Source of the DNA: Undaria pinnatifida
Lineage: Eukaryota > Sar > Phaeophyceae > Laminariales > Alariaceae
NCBI GenBank assembly: GCA_012845835.1
Contig: JABAKD010000007.1
Coordinates: forward strand, 4,913,358 to 4,977,357
DNA length: 64,000 nt
Reading direction: 5' to 3'
Shown here: positions 60,828-64,000 of the stretch, in pieces
Layout of the letters: each line of letters starts with the position of its first letter
Numbering within the stretch: position 1 is the first letter of the stretch
Program-made: the position numbers and the translations under genes
Notes under the pieces: generated by a model
Databases searched by the model: none
What the model was told of the DNA's origin: nothing
What the model saw: only the letters and a program-made list of their open reading frames with translations

Positions 60828-63376
60828 GTCGGACCACAACCTCGTAATCGGAAATACTCGCCTTTTGGGCCGCATCGCACCAAATCGTCCAAAGAGAGTT
60901 ATCAAAAACCGGCGAGCTATTGATCTACCAAGATTAAAGGCGGACCCGCGTCTCCGGATGAATTTGCGAAACGCGATAGCAGCCAAGCTTGCCCCCCCGA
61001 TACCCGGTAATAATACCGGAAGCGTTAATGACATGACCTCATTACTGACCGAGACGCTACTGTCGAATGCGGCCGACTTGGCGCCCCCTATTCGGCGCAA
61101 ACGAGTACCGAGGGGCTGGTGTGCGACCGAGGAGACGAAAGCGGAGTTGAACGCACGATGGCAGGTTAGATAAGACGCGAGGAAACGGGTCCGTCCTGCT
61201 CCAAACGATCGTGGTCTACGGCAAGCCTTCAACGCGACCATCAAACAGCTGACACGCACGCGGGCGGAAGCTGCACCGAGGTGAAGATTGAGTTTGCCAA
61301 CTCGAAGGGCGTATCCGAGAAGGTGATCAATTTGGCTTCTACAAACACCTCAAGGGGATGGATGTGGAAGGGAAGAGGACATTCAACAGAGCATCAAAGA
61401 CGAGGAAGGTCCATTGCTGCGGGATAATGCCCTCACCCGCGAGCGGTGGGTGGGGTGGTTTCACAAACTGCTTAACGCCAAGTTGCCGACCCTTGACCCG
61501 AGCACTGTGGACGAGCTTACGCAGTGGCCCCCTTGCGGACCACTGGACGATGTCCCGTCTAGGTACGAAGTAAAGGAGGCGATCCGTGCGTTGGCGAACC
61601 GAAAGGCGGTAGGGGCCGATGGTCTCCCTGCCGAGCTCTTGAAGGTTTTGGCAGACGAAGGAGAATTGAACACTCTCGGAACGTTCCACGATATCATCGT
61701 CGCTGTGTGGACGGGAGGTAGCGTGCCGCACCAATGGAAAGATGCAACGATTAAGGTGCTTCAATAGAAGAAAGATCGGACTGAGTGTGGCAATTATCGT
61801 GGCATCTTCCTCGTGGCTCACGCCGGCAAAGTACTCCTCAAAGTCATCGCGGGTCGCCTGAGTGACTACTGCGAACGCGAGAACATTCTGCCGGAGGAAC
61901 AGAGTGTGGGTTCAGATCCCAACGCTCGACGGTTGACATGATTCGTAGTACGACGACTGCAGGAGCTGGCGCGGAAGAAGGACACCCCCTTGTACTTGTG
62001 CCTTATCGGCCTCACCAAAGCATATGACTCCGTCGACCGAACCCTTCTGTGGAGGATGTCCTTGCTCGTTTAGGCGTGCCACCGAGAATGCTCACCGTCA
62101 TCCGCCAATTCCACGACGGCATGCAAGCGTGCGTGCGGTTGGATGACGGGGAGTGCTCGGATAAGTTCGACATGGGTCAAGGTCTCAGGCAAGGATGCGC
62201 GCTCGTGCCACTGCTGTTCAACATGTTTTGCATGGCGGTACTGCGTGTGGCCCCGAGAAACGCTTCCTCGCTGATGCAGCCATCACGGACAACATGGTGC
62301 AGCTCCAACGAAAGGAGAAAGGCAATAAAAAGTGCACTTCACGCACAGAGAAAGCCGACGGGCGGAGGGGGAAGGAAGGGGAGGAGAGGCCGAGATTGTG
62401 GAGTATGCTGTACGCGGACGATGCGGGCATCGTATCCGATCATCAGAAGCTCTGGAGAGGATGATGACGGTGATCGTGACTGCGTGCTCGTCGTTTGGGC
62501 TTACGGTCTCCGAGGCAAAAACAGAGATAACGTGCCTGGAAACCAAAAGGCGGGGAGAAGGTGTCCTTCACAATCAATGCCGCCGGCCAGGTATACAAAC
62601 AAAAAATCGAGTTTGTGTACTTGGGTGGGGCTATCACCGCAGACAGAGACCTTAGCGTTGAAATAACGCGGCGTCTTCAGAGGGCCTGGGCGTGCTTCCA
62701 GCGGTACAAGATGGAAATCTATGATCGCCCGGGTGTGCGCTTACGGTTGAAGGTGCGGTTGCTGAAAGCTGAGGTGGTCGAGACACTGCTTAAGGGTTGC
62801 ATGACGTGGAGCCCGAACAAGCCTGACGATGACAGGCTAAGACGGGTTCACCACTATATGCTCCTCCGTTGCCTCGGATGGCGGAAACGAAAGCGCGACG
62901 ACCACACCCTATCGTACGCCGACCCGCTTGCCAAGGCAGCTTCCGAGAGCAAAGAGGCGATGGTGCGCAAACGGAGGATATTGTTTGCGGGATTCGTAGC
63001 ACGTATGGGGGAGGAGCGTCTGCCACAGAGAGTGATGTTTGGGGAGCTTGTTGGGGGTAAGGGCTACTCAGGGGGGCAAGAGAAGGACTGGCTGGCTCAT
63101 CTGAAGGATATGTCCGTCTTTGAAATGAAATTCGAAGGGTGGCGAAAGGCTGCTCAGGAGGCCGGCAGATGGTTTCGACGAGTAGAGGAGGGACCTGAGT
63201 TGTTCATGCGGAATTGGCGTGAGAAGGAGAGATGGAAAGCTGCAGAGCGACGAGCAAAGCTGCAGAGCGACGCGCAAAGGCTGCGGCAGCGCCATCCACC
63301 GTCGGCGTCTCTAAGCGGCCGGGGGCAGGGGGGAGGGGGGGAGGGGGGAGGGGGGGCGTCATGCCCAAGAGACTGA
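60790..63376 (+). pseudogene. LINE reverse transcriptase and C-terminal region, multiply broken
   Basis: Pieces by position: 60820-61170 (KSDHNLVIG to ARWQVR, TAA at 61171); 61414-61900 (NRKAVGADGLPAELLK, HQWKDATIKVLQ, TAG at 61765, [26 protein letters not shown]); 61945-62070 ([30 protein letters not shown]); 62049-62240 ([35 protein letters not shown]); 62240-62455 (motif C LYADDAG, YADD at 62411-62422); 62455-62560 ([14 protein letters not shown]); 62561-63376 ([33 protein letters not shown] and the C-terminal domain). In motif A the catalytic Asp is Gly (GGC, 62008-62010). Confidence 0.85.
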
Positions 63377-63544
63377 CGTCTGAGTCTGGCCATCATCGTC
63401 TTGAAATTTGTGGGCCTTCCAATGGCCGTCACAACATAGCGTAAGACCGCCCTGACTTATTCGGCATGTCGGGTTCTCTCCCCAGCGCGATTGATGATGC
63501 ACTTGATACCTTCTATGAGCCCACTGCCGTCTGTAGTCAGTTCC

Positions 63545-64000
63545 TAGGGTCTGCTAGTATGACATTTTTTTTTCTCTTTTTCTTTCCTTGCTTCCTCTTC
63601 TGGTCTTGTCTTTTCTTGCTTTTCTTGTCTTTTCTGTTATTTCCTCTTCTTTTTCGTGTTTTCGCTTACCTTGTCTTTTTCTTTCCTTTCCTTCATCTTC
63701 TTTTCTTTTCTTTGTTTCTTTTTGCCAATTGACTCACGTCTGTCGTGCGTATGCGTAGTGATAGGCGCTACGTGCAATATACACGTGGTAGTCTTTTTTG
63801 GGTGGCAAGCGGTTCAGTCGCGCGAGTAGTTAGACGTATGCACCAGTATGGACCTGGCACATCGTAGGCTGACTCCTGATTTCACTTTTATATGTTTCTG
63901 GTGGAGACATGAATTGCGTCAGCTGTGATATATGCGTGTACCACCTTTGGTTTGTTTGTGTTTTTGTCCCTAGGGTATTTCTCAGCTCCAGAGTGACTGG
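63545..64000 (+). other. LINE 3' UTR with pyrimidine tract
   Basis: CTTTTC-type pyrimidine tract (63565-63725), then CAATTGACTCACGTCTGTCG, TGCGTATGCGTAGTGATA and CAGCTGTGATATATGCGTGT. It parallels 58600-59095 of the truncated copy. Confidence 0.85.

Larger units (their letters stand above)
59886..64000 (+). mobile_element. RTE-like non-LTR retrotransposon, near full length, decayed
   Basis: Order: basic N-terminus, AP-type endonuclease, reverse transcriptase, C-terminal domain, 3' UTR. It runs off the window inside the 3' UTR (CTCCAGAGTGACTGG), about 65-70 bp before its expected end by comparison with 59115-59140. The EN-RT order without a separate ORF1, the YRG-containing RT string ECGNYRG and a microsatellite 3' end are typical of the RTE group. 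At least four frameshifts and two stops make it non-autonomous now. The 5' limit is uncertain. Confidence 0.85.

Overview
This window is eukaryotic nuclear DNA from an intron-rich, repeat-rich genome. The only recognisable host genes are cut into short exons of 77-259 bp, separated by introns of about 0.65 kb to several kb with ordinary GT..AG borders. Most of the remaining sequence is transposon debris, microsatellites and homopolymer runs (C/G tracts up to about 40 nt). No prokaryote-style genes, rRNA genes or CRISPR arrays are present. The lineage cannot be fixed from the sequence. A protist or alga such as a brown alga or related stramenopile is my guess, from the overall style and an impression of the LINE family; it is inference only.

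Host genes. Two paralogous Rab32/38-type small GTPase genes lie in tandem on the minus strand. Gene A has exons at 14925-15022, 9419-9539, 8025-8150, 5458-5534 and 3289-3451. Gene B has exons at 46556-46814 (probable N-terminal exon), 45377-45464, 44605-44725, 43759-43884, 42159-42235 and 39799-39961. From the second Rab exon onward the exon lengths (121, 126, 77 and 163 bp) and intron phases are identical in A and B. Gene A keeps the GTPase motifs. Gene B has lost the switch II motif (WDIAKK-AMVG instead of WDIAGQ-DRFG) while its reading frame and splice sites stay intact. Both genes end at a good splice donor, so a last exon, expected to carry the prenylated cysteines, is missing from view. 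Around gene B there are decayed partial copies of exon 5 (four) and of the N-terminal exon (two); around gene A there are two ghost copies of the exon 5 tail.

Mobile DNA. (1) An RTE-like non-LTR retrotransposon (AP-endonuclease plus reverse transcriptase, frameshifted) fills 59.9-64.0 kb and runs off the window. A 5'-truncated copy lies at 57.9-59.14 kb and 3'-end scraps lie at 18.8, 19.9 and 39.3 kb. (2) A tRNA-like SINE at 59.14-59.43 kb and 20.09-20.38 kb shares the 3' tail of that LINE, including the CAA-repeat end. (3) A MITE family of about 260 bp has 4-bp target duplications; several copies are nested in one another. (4) A nonautonomous hAT element with a perfect 8-bp target duplication is packed with CGGTA-type repeats. 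(5) A 1.18 kb TIR element has a 3-bp target duplication and a recognisable paralogous empty site. (6) Large foldback elements have G-rich arms. (7) Fragments of a PIF1-like helicase and of a probable copia-type polyprotein are present.

Layout: 1-3.0 kb repeats; 3.0-15.0 kb gene A with repeat-filled introns; 15.4-19.0 kb foldback element containing the hAT; 19-39.3 kb repeat-rich intergenic DNA (SINE, MITEs, helicase relic, copia relic, CCACGG/CCGTGG inverted array); 39.8-46.8 kb gene B; 46.8-57.6 kb repeats and DNA elements; 57.6-64.0 kb LINE and SINE.
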